DNA of 64,000 bases from Arenicola marina. Its lineage: Eukaryota > Annelida > Polychaeta > Arenicolidae. Below the pieces are notes generated by a model, which worked only from the letters and a program-made list of their open reading frames with translations, did no database searches and had not been told where the DNA came from. Each line of letters begins with the position of its first letter. Positions within the stretch are counted from its first letter, which is position 1. Below are positions 34,858-44,668 of the stretch, piece by piece. The translations under genes were made by a program, and so were the position numbers. The DNA lies in assembly GCA_964019135.1 (NCBI GenBank), contig OZ025249.1, forward strand, positions 4,340,001 through 4,404,000. The letters run 5' to 3'.

Positions 34858-36012
34858 TGGGTTGAGTTTTAGCCTGCATGGGTTGAGTTTGGGCCTGCAT
34901 GGGTTGTGTTTGGGCCTGCATGAGTTGAGTTTGGGCCTGCATGGGTTGAGTTTGGGCCTGCATGGGTTGTGTTTGGGCCTGCATGAGTTGAGTTTGGGTC
35001 TGCATGAGTTGAGTTTGGGCCTGCATGGGTTGTGTTTGGGCCTGCATGTGTTGAGTTTGGGCCTGCATGGGTTGTGGGTGGGCCTGCATGAGTTGAGTTT
35101 GGGCCTGCATGAGTTGAGTTTGGGCCTGCATGAGTTGAGTTTGGGCCTGAATGTGCTCAGTTTGGGTCTGCATGTGTTGAGTTTGGGCCTGCATGTGTTG
35201 AGTTTGGGCCTGCATGGGTTGTGGGTGGGCCTGCATGTGTTGAGTTTGGGCCTGCATGGGTTGTGGGTGGGCCTGCATGAGTTGAGTTTGGGCCTGCATG
35301 AGTTGAGTTTGGGCCTGCATGAGTTGAGTTTGGGCCTGAATGTGCTCAGTTTGGGCCTGCATGGGGTGAGTTTGGGCCTGCATGGGTTGAGTTTGGGTCT
35401 GCATGGGTTGAGTTTGGGCCTGCATGAGTTGAGTTTGGGCCTGCATGAGTTGAGTTTGGGCCTGAATGTGCTCAGTTTGGGCCTGCATGGGGTGAGTTTG
35501 GGCCTGCATGGGTTGTGTTTGGGCCTGCATGAGTTGAGTTTGGGCCTGCATGGGTTGAGTTTGGGCCTGCATGGGTTGTGTTTGGGCCTGCATGAGTTGA
35601 GTTTGGGTCTGCATGAGTTGAGTTTGGGCCTGAATGTGCTCAGTTTGGGCCTGCATGTGTTGAGTTTGGGCCTGCATGGGTTGAGTTTGGGTCTGCATGG
35701 GTTGAGTTTGGGTCTGCATGGGTTGAGTTTGGGCCTGCATGGGTTGAGTTTGGGCCTGCATGTGTTGAGTTTGGGCCTGCATGGGTTGTGGGTGGGCCTG
35801 CATGTGTTGAGTTTGGGCCTGCATGGGTTGTGGGTGGGCCTGCATGAGTTGAGTTTGGGCCTGCATGAGTTGAGTTTGGGCCTGCATGGGTTGAGTTTGG
35901 GTCTGAATGTGCTCAGTTTGGGCCTGCATGGGTTGAGTTTGGGTCTGAATGTGCTCAGTTTGGGCCTGCATGGGTTGAGTTTGGGTCTGAATGTGCTCAG
36001 TTTGGGCCTGTA
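34858..36012. repeat. 21-bp minisatellite, about 55 copies
   Basis: The unit is GGGTTGAGTTTGGGCCTGCAT, with variants GAGTTGAG, GTGTTGAG, GGGTTGTGGGTGGG and TGAATGTGCTCAG. Because the unit is 7 codons long and lacks stops, it is open on both strands: LHELSLG on plus (34862-36040) and MQAQTQL/P/H on minus (34823-35971). Both frames being open is expected from the unit alone. No flanking exon, signal or domain supports a gene. Confidence 0.95.
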
Positions 36013-36037
36013 TGTATTATATATATCGCGCCAAGAG

Positions 36038-36135
36038 TAGGGGTGTCAGACATGGCGTCGCTCTTCCTCGCGCCTTCCCATTCTCGCGATATTACCCAGA
36101 TAGGTAAAAGCGTCCTTCGTTAGCGAATCAATCGC
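36038..36135 (+). mobile_element. SINE-family relic adjoining the 21-bp array
   Basis: GTAGGGGTGTCAGACATGGC, then CTCTTCCTCGCGCCTTCCCA, TTCTCGCGATATTACC and GGTAAAAGCGTCC align in order with the body of the SINE at 1.57-1.66 kb. The tRNA head is absent. It starts about 25 bp after the last 21-bp unit. Confidence 0.6.
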
Positions 36136-36261
36136 TCCTTCTCCGGTGCAATTTGGCGTCCTCTTTCGTTTACGCCTTGCGCATTCTCGAATCACGCGTT
36201 CTTGCTTCTCGAGCCACATAAAATAGAGCGAAAGATGCGAGATAGGGGTCCGGTGATCTCA

Positions 36262-36337
36262 CTCTCCGACAGAGGGCGTTCGCCTAGCTTTTACTAGCTT
36301 GAGCTGAATTGAGCGAGCGCCCTCTGCCGAGAGATCG
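36262..36337. repeat. Imperfect inverted repeat around CAGAGGGCG
   Basis: The left arm CTCCGACAGAGGGCGTTCGC and right arm GCGAGCGCCCTCTGCCGAGA are near-complementary across a loop of about 30 nt. It is probably part of a small non-autonomous element continuous with the neighbouring relic. Confidence 0.55.
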
Positions 36338-36339
36338 GG

Positions 36340-36560
36340 GTAATCGTTTTTTGGTGTTATGGTATGCACACAAGGCAAACGGATTCGCTCGAGTTTTACC
36401 CATTTTCGTTTCAAAGTTCGCCAAAACGTCAAAATAGTATCGCGTGAGTGTTACCTATTTTCGTTTTCTCATGTACACAAGGGTAACAGGAATCGCGCGC
36501 GTGTTAACTACTTTCGTTTTGCTCTTTTCATAAAGGGCACACGGTTTCTGGTGACTAATA
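36340..36560. repeat. Diverged repeat built on TTACC(C/T)ATTTTCGTTT
   Basis: Three loosely spaced copies of an element with CACAAGG, TCGCGYGAGTGTTA and TTTTCGTTT occur between 36360 and 36520. They are too diverged to fix a period (about 55-60 bp). Confidence 0.45.
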
Positions 36561-36748
36561 CCTTTTTTGGTTTTTCATGCTGTAAAACGATCAAGGAAAA
36601 AGGAATGGCTGAACAAAAATTCTACGTTCAGAAGCAAAAGGAAAAAGGAATATACGGAATATCCCTGGATTACAATTTCACATTATGACTCCTTTGTTGT
36701 TAACATTTTACTGTTGTCTAATGGGGCAAAACGCCCACTTCGTTGTGA

Positions 36749-36791
36749 GGCAAAACGCCTACCAGATGATTGGGTAGGCCTTTTACCTCAT
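36749..36791. repeat. Short hairpin
   Basis: GAGGCAAAACGCCTACC and GGTAGGCCTTTTACCTC are complementary at 15 of 17 positions across 9 nt. Its function is unknown. Confidence 0.6.
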
Positions 36792-36916
36792 TATTCATTC
36801 TCTCATTTTTCATCATAATAGCACATTATAGAAATGCTTATTGTATTTACCACCAATAATTCCACTTGAGCAAAGCCCATCAACGCCTAATGTTCTACTA
36901 ATGTTCCCCAGGTGTT

Positions 36917-37141
36917 AATTAGTAAGTGTACGAAGTTTGGTGCTTTAGTCACTCGTGTCACGATATCGCCTAAATGTCGCTCTCAACGACTCTTTGACCT
37001 AGAAATGACCTTGAAATGACCTTGAAATGACGGCTCAGCCCGGGGCACCCTCATCCAGAAAGATTCCCAAGAACTGATGCTAATTAGTAAGTGTACGAAG
37101 TTTGGTGCTTTAGTCACTCGTGTCACGATATCGCATAAATT
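36917..37141. repeat. Duplicated 60-bp segment
   Basis: TAATTAGTAAGTGTACGAAG, continuing to CACGATATCGC, occurs at about 36917-36976 and about 37080-37140 with one difference. The two are separated by about 100 bp of non-similar sequence. Confidence 0.9.
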
Positions 37142-38728
37142 TTGACCCAAGCGACCGGACTAAGCTGTTGCCATAAATGGAAACGAAGCTGTTTCAGTCA
37201 GATGCAGTGCTCGGTTATGCAAGATTCTTCAGTGGTTGTATGATAATGGCATAAGTTACTTTGCGTCATAACTTGTCCGGCTGCTAGTGGTAGTGTTCAT
37301 AATTCAATAATGATAGTTACTCAAATGTAGGCCCATTACTCATTCTGAAAAGACTTTTGATTAAAGCCCAGCGCATTTGTGTTCTATTGATGGAAAAATG
37401 TTTCCATGTCTGTACTTCCGTAATGTCTAAAGATTTGTGCAGCGCTAATTAGGTAAGGTTCAGGAGCAACTTGGTGGTGGCTCCTGGTGAGGGTGGCGAC
37501 GGAGGGCTGGGGCAAAGTGAGGGTCACATCCTCGGGGTTAACCCGATGATGACCTCTCGGCGCATGCCCCCCCCCGCCACCACCACCACCCACAAACCCA
37601 CCAATTCATGACTCGTGACGGTCAAAGAGTCACGTTCAAGTGTCGCCGAAGTATGTAATGTAACGGGAGGCGGTTAGAGGAGGCTGCGACCTCCTTAGAC
37701 ATTCCAGGATGACTGTTCTGACCCGGGTGGCTATCTACTGTCCCTACCGCCCACTAGCCCCCCCCCCCCCCCCACACCCGCCTTCCGCCATCCATCCCAT
37801 GCCCGTGTCCAACAGCCCCGCCCCTCTCCCCACACACCCCCGGCTGCCAACGTGCACGGTCCATTAACTACGACGGTATCACGGCGCGACGGTCGCCACG
37901 GCCCGTAGGCGCCAGGGTGGGGGGGGCGGGAGGTGGAGGACGAGGGAGGGGGCGGGGGTGACAATATTGAGGGCCAAGTGGGGGAGGCTGTGTTTGGGGG
38001 CTGAGTGGAATTGAAGGGATCTGGGGGTCGGGAGGGTGGGGTGGTTAACAGAGAACGGAGGGAGGGAGAGGGAAGGTAGGGTGGCTGGGTCTTGGGGGGT
38101 GGGCCACCCACGGGGTCATCTTGAGTGTGAGCGTCATGGTACGTGGGGGCCGGGCGAGGCGGCGGGACACACAGAGAGACCAGTTAAAATGTGCGTGAAC
38201 TGTTATACGGAAACCCTGAATGGTACAAATAAAAAGGCGCGTACTGGATGTGAAAAGGCGTTCCAGTCGAGAGAACTCCCCCCCCCCCGCCCCTCCCACC
38301 CCTCTGTCTCTCTCAGTGACTGGGCGCTGTCTCTTGGTCGAGCTACCTCCGGCCCCTGCACTCCCTCACGTGCCCACCCCGTGGTGGTACGCACCCCCTG
38401 GTGGTAACCACACCGTTGCGGCCGCCCTCTTCAGGCCCTGGCTGTGTGGACCCCGCCGCGCCTAGTGCTGGTCTCGCACCGCCTCTCGCAGCCAGCAGAA
38501 GACTTCATTACTTCAAGCCACGACCACATCGCCGCGGCCGCCAGCAAATCTAATAGCACACCCGATGAAAGGTGGGTCGAGAATACTTCAAATGTGTTCC
38601 GGCTAAGTCACCCTGGAGTCCATCTTATTTCTCGGAGAAACATCGCTAAACGTCGCCACCATGAGCGTGTTGTCAATGGCAGCATAACGCCGTTGAGATC
38701 ACCTGGGATTATTATATATACAAACAAA
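37142..38728. other. Upstream region of the LRR receptor gene
   Basis: No other gene is seen. The interval becomes strongly G/C-rich from about 37560, with purine and pyrimidine runs and C-run tracts, as often found near promoters. The LRR frame is open back to 38444, but no ATG precedes 38729 in that frame, so the extra open sequence is best read as 5' UTR. Confidence 0.6.
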
Positions 38729-41700
38729 ATGGCCGCACATAGCCACTTGTCGTTGGCTCCGCTTGTTGGGATTTCACGGACCCTCTTTGTCATCTCACTT
38801 GGCGTTCTAACTTTAAACCACGTCTCGGCGCAGTGTCCGATCACGGAGGCGTACGTCCCGTACTGCACGTGCGTGGAGTCAGGGGACAACAGGGAGGTCA
38901 TCGAACTCATAAACTGCCGCGGAATCGGCAATGAAACAGCCAATGAATTTCCTGACTTTTTCGATGAAGAGTCAGCTTACGCTTACCAGATAATCAGGGT
39001 AATATCAATCACAAGCAGTCACCTTGGCAGCCTTCCGGATGACGTCTTTGCGTCCGTGCGGGTCCGCTCCGTGTTGCTAAGGAACCAGGGCCTTGAAGAG
39101 ATCCAGGCGGACGCGTTCCAGGGATTGGTCAGTCAGTATATGGAGCAGCTTGACGTACAGGAAAACTCTTTGACCAGTCTCCGTGGGGAGGTCTTCAGAA
39201 ACTGTTCACGGCTCAAGACCCTCATGGTGCAAGGAAACCAAATAGGGTCAATCGGAGAGAGGGACTTGGTGGGATTAAGCTCTCTGGATGCTCTCTATCT
39301 GGAGAACAACTCAATCTCCGTCATTCACAGTCGGGCTTTTGATGAGCTGTCATCCCTCAAGAGGCTTTATTTGTTCCAAAACCAGCTATCTTACCTGGAA
39401 CCTGATGTCTTGCTCCCTCTGGTTAATTTGGAGGAGTTAAACATTCGCGAGAATCAGATCGAGTCCTTGCCGGTCGGCGCATTCTCGACGCTCACCCGCG
39501 TCACCAGGATCGACCTCGCAGTGAACCGGATATCGACTGTGTCGGATCTGCTCTTTCAGGCTAACACCCAGGTCGAGTGGCTCGACATGGCGGTCAACAA
39601 CATCGTGCAAATCAAACAAGGCACTTTCTACTACCTGACCAAGCTCAGATATCTGGACCTATCCACCAACAACCTGACGTCCCTAGCTGTGTCTCTATTC
39701 GATAGCAACTCCGACCTGGAGACACTTTACATGGATCATAATCGATTGGAGGCCATTCCCAGCCTGGCCTTCGAGTCCAACCGGAAGCTCAATATCCTCC
39801 ATTTGCACGAGAATGCTATTAATTCTCTGGCGGCAGATGCTTTCGGATCGCTGAATCAGCTGCAAGTTCTTAAGCTGCAGGGCAATGACCTCCCCAGCCT
39901 CCCGTATGCGGTGTTCGACTCCATGCAGAGCGTCCAGAAGATCTTCCTGAGTAACAATCTCTTGACAGAGCTGGGAGAAGGATTGTTTGACGCCACGCGG
40001 CTGTTGAAGACACTAGACCTGAGCGAAAACCGGATTCGCTTGGCTTCCCCGGCCTGGCTGCGGCGGATGCACAATGTGACACATCTGGATCTGAGCAGGA
40101 ACCACATCCAACATCTGGCCCTGGAGTCCTTCAGCTCCATGACGTCCCTCTTGAACCTGGATCTGTCCAGCAATCCCCTTCAGGATCTACATCCGGATAA
40201 CTTTGCCGGTGGGTCTAGCTTGGAAGTCCTGTTCCTCAACAACACGTGTCTCTCGGCTCTCCCGGATGAGGTCTTCGGGCACCTGTCCAATCTTCGGGAG
40301 CTGTATCTCCAGAACAACGACCTGCGCTTCATCCTGAACATGACCTTCGAGGCGCTGCCTCAGCTGGAGCGACTTCACCTTGGCTACAACCGTCTGGATG
40401 ACGTGGCGGTCGGGGCGTTTGGCGCGGCCCACCTCCCCCAGCTCGTCCACCTGGGACTGGAGTACAACCGCCTGGACAACGACCGGCTGAGGGACGCGCT
40501 GTCCTCGTTGGGGGTCCATATACAGGCGGTGAACGTCAGCAACAACCGGCTGGCCTCCTTGCAAGGCATCTCCACCGACATGATGACCGAGCTTCATTAC
40601 CTGGACGTGTCAGGCAACCCCTTCGAGTGCGCATGCGCGAGCCTGGAGTGGTTGCAGTACATGCCGGTTAGTTACGACCCCACACTGACGTGGTGCCACT
40701 CCCCGAGCGCCTTGGACTCGCAGCTCCTCGTCTGCGCCCACCAGACGCTGGGCTGCGATAGCGATCTGGAACTGCCGCTCCAAGCCGATCGATGCCTCCA
40801 GGATCCGAACGTTACCTCGGATGTCGCCAACTCCCCGGTCTTCAGGTCGGATTACAAGTCTCTGTACGTGGACATCGGAGTGTGTAACCCTGGCCGGTAC
40901 ACCACCACCACTCCGGCCACCACCAGCGACGACGCCTCCGAAACCGGCACCGGAAGTCCCGAGACCACCACCGCCGTGTCTCCCGTGAGCCTCTCGGTCA
41001 TCGTCACGACTTCCGGTAGCAAGGCCACCGTCTACTGGGCGATTCCGGAAGAGCACGCCGCCAACATCCGGGCCTTCCGGCTCACGTACCAACAGGCCCG
41101 TGACGACAACACGAGGCGGTCCGTCTTCCTGAATGATCCCGAACAGCGCATCCAGGGCATCACCAACCTGGCTCGGGATAAGAATTACACGATCTGCGTC
41201 CTGGTTCTCGTCGAGGATGACACCTTGACCACCAATAACGAGGTTTGCGCAGATGTCCTGCGCCCCGGAAACGCGCTGGACGAAACAAATAGTCCCGGTT
41301 ACCTACTTCCGGTGATCGCCGCCTGCGCCGGTGGCGGAGTGATCCTGTTCACCATCATCCTCGTGGTGTGCATCTTCCAGCGCCGGAAGAGGCAGGAGAA
41401 GAAGGCAGCGCTGGCTAAGGTGCAGGACAATGAAGCCGCCACCGACCGCGTGGGCATGTGGGTGGACTCCTTCCAGCCCGGCATGGACAAGGACGAGGCG
41501 ATGATGCTGCAGGAGCACACCGACCTCCCGCTGGACACATACAACCCCGAGGACCACCCCAAGCCGCCGCCGTCGCCGCCGCCGTCCAGGACGGATATCC
41601 CGGACCTTTACAACTCCGAGACCCACGTGGTCACACAGGAACCGGACGTCTACAGCCACGACAAGCGGAACAGCGAGCCGGAGGCCCCGGAGCTGGACTC

Positions 41701-41734
41701 CCGACCCCTTACCACGGATGACAAGTGCTACTGA
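38729..41734 (+). CDS. Leucine-rich-repeat / fibronectin type III single-pass membrane receptor
   Basis: One uninterrupted 1001-residue frame. The ATG at 38729 is the first in frame and sits in AAAATGG. Order of parts: signal peptide (about 1-35, ending VSAQ); a Cys-rich LRR N-cap (CPITEAYVPYCTC); about 22 tandem 24-residue LRRs (about 85-625; LxxLxLxxNxL pattern); LRR C-cap with NPFECACASLEWL (about 628-690); Thr-rich linker; FN3 domain (about 752-845, with VYWAIPEE and YTICVLV); TM helix (about 856-880) stopped by RRKRQEKK; then a tail of about 115 residues with KPPPSPPPSR, several tyrosines and a C-terminal DDKCY. Such proteins serve in adhesion or ligand recognition, often in the nervous system. 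No exact ortholog is claimed. The long coding stretch without introns is notable beside the multi-exon neighbours. Confidence 0.93.
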   Translation: MAAHSHLSLAPLVGISRTLFVISLGVLTLNHVSAQCPITEAYVPYCTCVESGDNREVIELINCRGIGNETANEFPDFFDEESAYAYQIIRVISITSSHLGSLPDDVFASVRVRSVLLRNQGLEEIQADAFQGLVSQYMEQLDVQENSLTSLRGEVFRNCSRLKTLMVQGNQIGSIGERDLVGLSSLDALYLENNSISVIHSRAFDELSSLKRLYLFQNQLSYLEPDVLLPLVNLEELNIRENQIESLPVGAFSTLTRVTRIDLAVNRISTVSDLLFQANTQVEWLDMAVNNIVQIKQGTFYYLTKLRYLDLSTNNLTSLAVSLFDSNSDLETLYMDHNRLEAIPSLAFESNRKLNILHLHENAINSLAADAFGSLNQLQVLKLQGNDLPSLPYAVFDSMQSVQKIFLSNNLLTELGEGLFDATRLLKTLDLSENRIRLASPAWLRRMHNVTHLDLSRNHIQHLALESFSSMTSLLNLDLSSNPLQDLHPDNFAGGSSLEVLFLNNTCLSALPDEVFGHLSNLRELYLQNNDLRFILNMTFEALPQLERLHLGYNRLDDVAVGAFGAAHLPQLVHLGLEYNRLDNDRLRDALSSLGVHIQAVNVSNNRLASLQGISTDMMTELHYLDVSGNPFECACASLEWLQYMPVSYDPTLTWCHSPSALDSQLLVCAHQTLGCDSDLELPLQADRCLQDPNVTSDVANSPVFRSDYKSLYVDIGVCNPGRYTTTTPATTSDDASETGTGSPETTTAVSPVSLSVIVTTSGSKATVYWAIPEEHAANIRAFRLTYQQARDDNTRRSVFLNDPEQRIQGITNLARDKNYTICVLVLVEDDTLTTNNEVCADVLRPGNALDETNSPGYLLPVIAACAGGGVILFTIILVVCIFQRRKRQEKKAALAKVQDNEAATDRVGMWVDSFQPGMDKDEAMMLQEHTDLPLDTYNPEDHPKPPPSPPPSRTDIPDLYNSETHVVTQEPDVYSHDKRNSEPEAPELDSRPLTTDDKCY

Positions 41735-42003
41735 CTGACCTGCATATCCTGCTGGCTGTGTACATAGGAAGTGTTGCCAGATGTTGTCCCAGTGTAAAAT
41801 TATTGGATCAGAGATGTTTCTCCCGACATCACTACAGACCAGGGAAGGATATTACTGAGTGGAAGAATTCCTTAAGCGTGAAAGGGCGTCTCGAGAATTC
41901 GTTAAGCTATTTGATGGCTGGAAGCGTGAATGACAATTGAACAGGAAGACTGTAGGTAATCATTAATCTTTGTATTTTGTATTAATAGTGTACATATGTG
42001 CAC
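41735..42003 (+). other. Probable 3' UTR start of the LRR gene
   Basis: A/T-rich non-coding sequence follows the stop. An AATAAA at 43306-43311 is the clearest downstream candidate, but a transcript end there is not established. Confidence 0.4.
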
Positions 42004-42105
42004 GTGAGGTCAAATCAAATTGGTTTATTTTGTTCAGGACAAAGAATGTCCAATTATCTCTTGTGCTATCAGAGACAAGTGTGGGGTAAGGACAAGTAGC
42101 TTAAA
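42004..42105 (-). mobile_element. LINE 3'-end-like fragment
   Basis: On the minus strand the block includes GACATTCTTTGTCCTGAACA and ends AATAAACCAATTTGATTTG, resembling a LINE 3' UTR with a short tail. The inverted pair GACATTC..GTC lies inside it. No coding part is present, so the call is tentative. Confidence 0.35.
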
Positions 42106-42309
42106 CACTACGCCTGAAGTGCTTCAACCGCAGTCTTTAAACATAATGTTGGCTCTCGATCAATATAATAAATGCTAAGCCGTGACTCCGTGCTTTTTCA
42201 TAATGGTGCACCATGCTAAGCTAAAATACTCGTATAAGGGACAGGAATGCAGCAACAGTGCTTTCAATTTGTCTAAACTACTGAAATAACGAGTTGATGA
42301 TCACATTAC

Positions 42310-42495
42310 TGTCTAGACGACCAGGTGACAACCACTTGATATATCTAGATGACCAGGTGATAATAAATTGATATATCAAGATGACTAGGTGATAATAAAT
42401 TGATATATGTAGATTACCACGTGATAATCAATTGATATATCAAGATTACCAGATGATAATCATTTGATATATCTAGATGACAAGGTGATGAGTAC
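42310..42495. repeat. 32-bp minisatellite, about 6 copies
   Basis: The (A/C)CCAGGTGATAA and TTGATATATC blocks recur every 32 bp (42321, 42353, 42385, 42417, 42449, 42481), with moderate divergence. Confidence 0.9.
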
Positions 42496-43384
42496 TTGTA
42501 GTGTAGATACAATCACTTGTATTGGAGACGAGATGCCACCAAATTACAAGTTATTTATGGAATTCATTTTACCTCTTACGTCGTTTTCGAATGTCAGTGC
42601 CCCCTCCCCTCTCCTCTCCCCCGGGGTGTGTGCTCTCAGCCTGCTACACGTATAAACACAACTCAACCGTTAGGGTCTTCTTGTAGTCTTTGGATTAGTC
42701 CAGGGTATCATCATCATGACGTTGGTTTATGTTGTCGATGGAAATGATCTTTAGTTGTTATATGCACGGTTTTCTGATGGCATGATACAGCCTGACAGGA
42801 TCAAAGCAAGGACAGCGTCTTATTCACTACCCTTTGCACGAAGTGCCGTTTAAATCATGGATCATGGATTGTTGCGACGCTATGACTTCTGGGTTATAAA
42901 GCTGAACAATACAGAACACGTGCTATTGCCACCAAGCAACGTGTTAACTGCTGCTGTAAACTGTCGTAAAATGCCACAACCGGGCTCATTAAAGGGTTTT
43001 CTTGCCATTTGCATATTCTTCTTGTTCTCCATACCAAGGCTTGATCCAAGTCATTGTTAATAGTTGAATGAAAATCATCTTCTCTTATGCATTCATGTTA
43101 TTTTTTTTCAGGGAACCATTGGTGTCATTGGGAGTGCGTAAGCTAGTAGCCTACTGGAGAGAAGCTAACCAAGATAATTCTCCCTGGAAGCTTTGGCGGT
43201 ATATTTATTTAGGTATTGCATCATTGTTCAAGCTTGTGGTAAGCTGTTATTGGTGTTGAATATCTTATCCTGTGTTATTGTGTTTCACATGTAAATCATT
43301 CTCAAAATAAACCAACTAATGTACAAACTATCTCTTGCCACGACTTTTGTACTTTAGTTACTATGATACGGTGCTATGGGCTAG

Positions 43385-43550
43385 TTTTTGTACCAGTAGT
43401 TGTAATGCAGCACACTTTTGTACCAATAGTTGTAATGTAGCACACTTTCTGGACCATTATTGGTAATGTGGCACATTTTCTGGACCAGTATTGGTAATGT
43501 AGCACACTTTCTGGACCAGTTGTGGTAATGTAGCACACTTTTTGTATATA
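43385..43550. repeat. About 31-bp minisatellite, about 5 copies
   Basis: Repeats of GTAATGTAGCACACTTTCTG, followed by GACCAGTATTG, with T-rich variants at the left end. The open minus frame here reads CYITTTG-type repeats and is not a supported gene. Confidence 0.85.
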
Positions 43551-44577
43551 TAGTGGTACAGTGGGTGGTAGCATAATGAGCATAATGTGAATCGCCTGCA
43601 GAGATATGCAGATATCTGTCAGGTATATCAGTTTTTTTTTACATATCTGCCCAGGTTATGACGGTGTAGACGCGGGCCCCGTCTTAGGAGGTGAACATAT
43701 TTGTGGGTGGGGAATGCCAACATCTTAGGGCTGCCAAATAACGTCGCAAGACATGTTGAGGATTGTTTTTCGTGAATAGTGACAACTGGATCTGCGGCTC
43801 TGTATTTCCACTCCAACAACATAATTATATCTTGCCGGCAGAGCCACATGTTCACAAATAAAACCTGTGTGCATCCCGCCCAAAACATATGGCACCTTCA
43901 GAAAAATACCGCCATCCCCTTCGCGACCGCCCCACCCCTCTACAAGCACACACACGCTCGCACCCAATTCAATATGGCGACACCAATCTCGTTGTACACA
44001 TAGTCCTTGTGAGGCCTACATATTGGTTAGGCCAACGCACGATCGCTAGAAAGACGTCTAAGTTACTGTCAAGTTATTAGTATAAACCGTTGCCAGATAA
44101 GTGTATTTAGAGCGTTCAAACGTTTATGATATGTGATGGACCAGTGTCGGTGAGTCATGACTGCTGAAGCTCTCGAGTCGTGCCCACATGCATGTCATCT
44201 CCCGCCCAATGTACAATGGCCTCCAACACCAGACACTTAACTCGTCAAGAGACAAAATGAGACTATGCTGAGAGATGACTCAGACCTTGACGATACAGTT
44301 GAAAGGCGAAGTGATGACAGCCTGTAAAAGAATGGCCTTGACAGTGGCGTAGTTTGTTTTGTCTAATTTGCATGCGGTTAAACTTCAGGTGTGGTACCGC
44401 AAACTTTTGTCTTTAGGCCTCTGTTTTTATTCCTTCAATATCTGCCTCTAACTCCCACACCAACCACCTCCCACCCTAGCGTCTGTGGGTAGATATACCT
44501 TCCTGCTTGGACCCGTTTAGAATACTGATCGCTAACTTAACACATGGATGTCACCTTGCGTAAGCTGATGCAGAAGG

Positions 44578-44668
44578 TTTTACTGCCGCAGCACGGTTCA
44601 CTGCCGCAGCACGGTTTACTGCCGCAGCACGGTTTACTGCCGCAGCACGGTTCACTGCCGCGCCTCCT
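44578..44668. repeat. 18-bp minisatellite, about 5 copies
   Basis: CTGCCGCAGCACGGTTYA is repeated about five times. In one plus frame it reads LPQHGL/S. No gene context was found. Confidence 0.9.

Noticed and set aside
34823..36040. 392-codon plus frame and 382-codon minus frame in the 21-bp array
   Set aside because: Both strands are open because a 7-codon unit without stops is repeated. There is no independent coding evidence.
38444..38728. N-terminal extension of the LRR protein
   Set aside because: The frame is open, but the first ATG is at 38729, directly before a good signal peptide. An upstream start would need a non-ATG codon and would bury the signal peptide.
40187..41092. Minus frames of 136 and 160 codons under the LRR gene
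   Set aside because: They are antisense shadows of the LRR/FN3 coding sequence with no recognizable protein.
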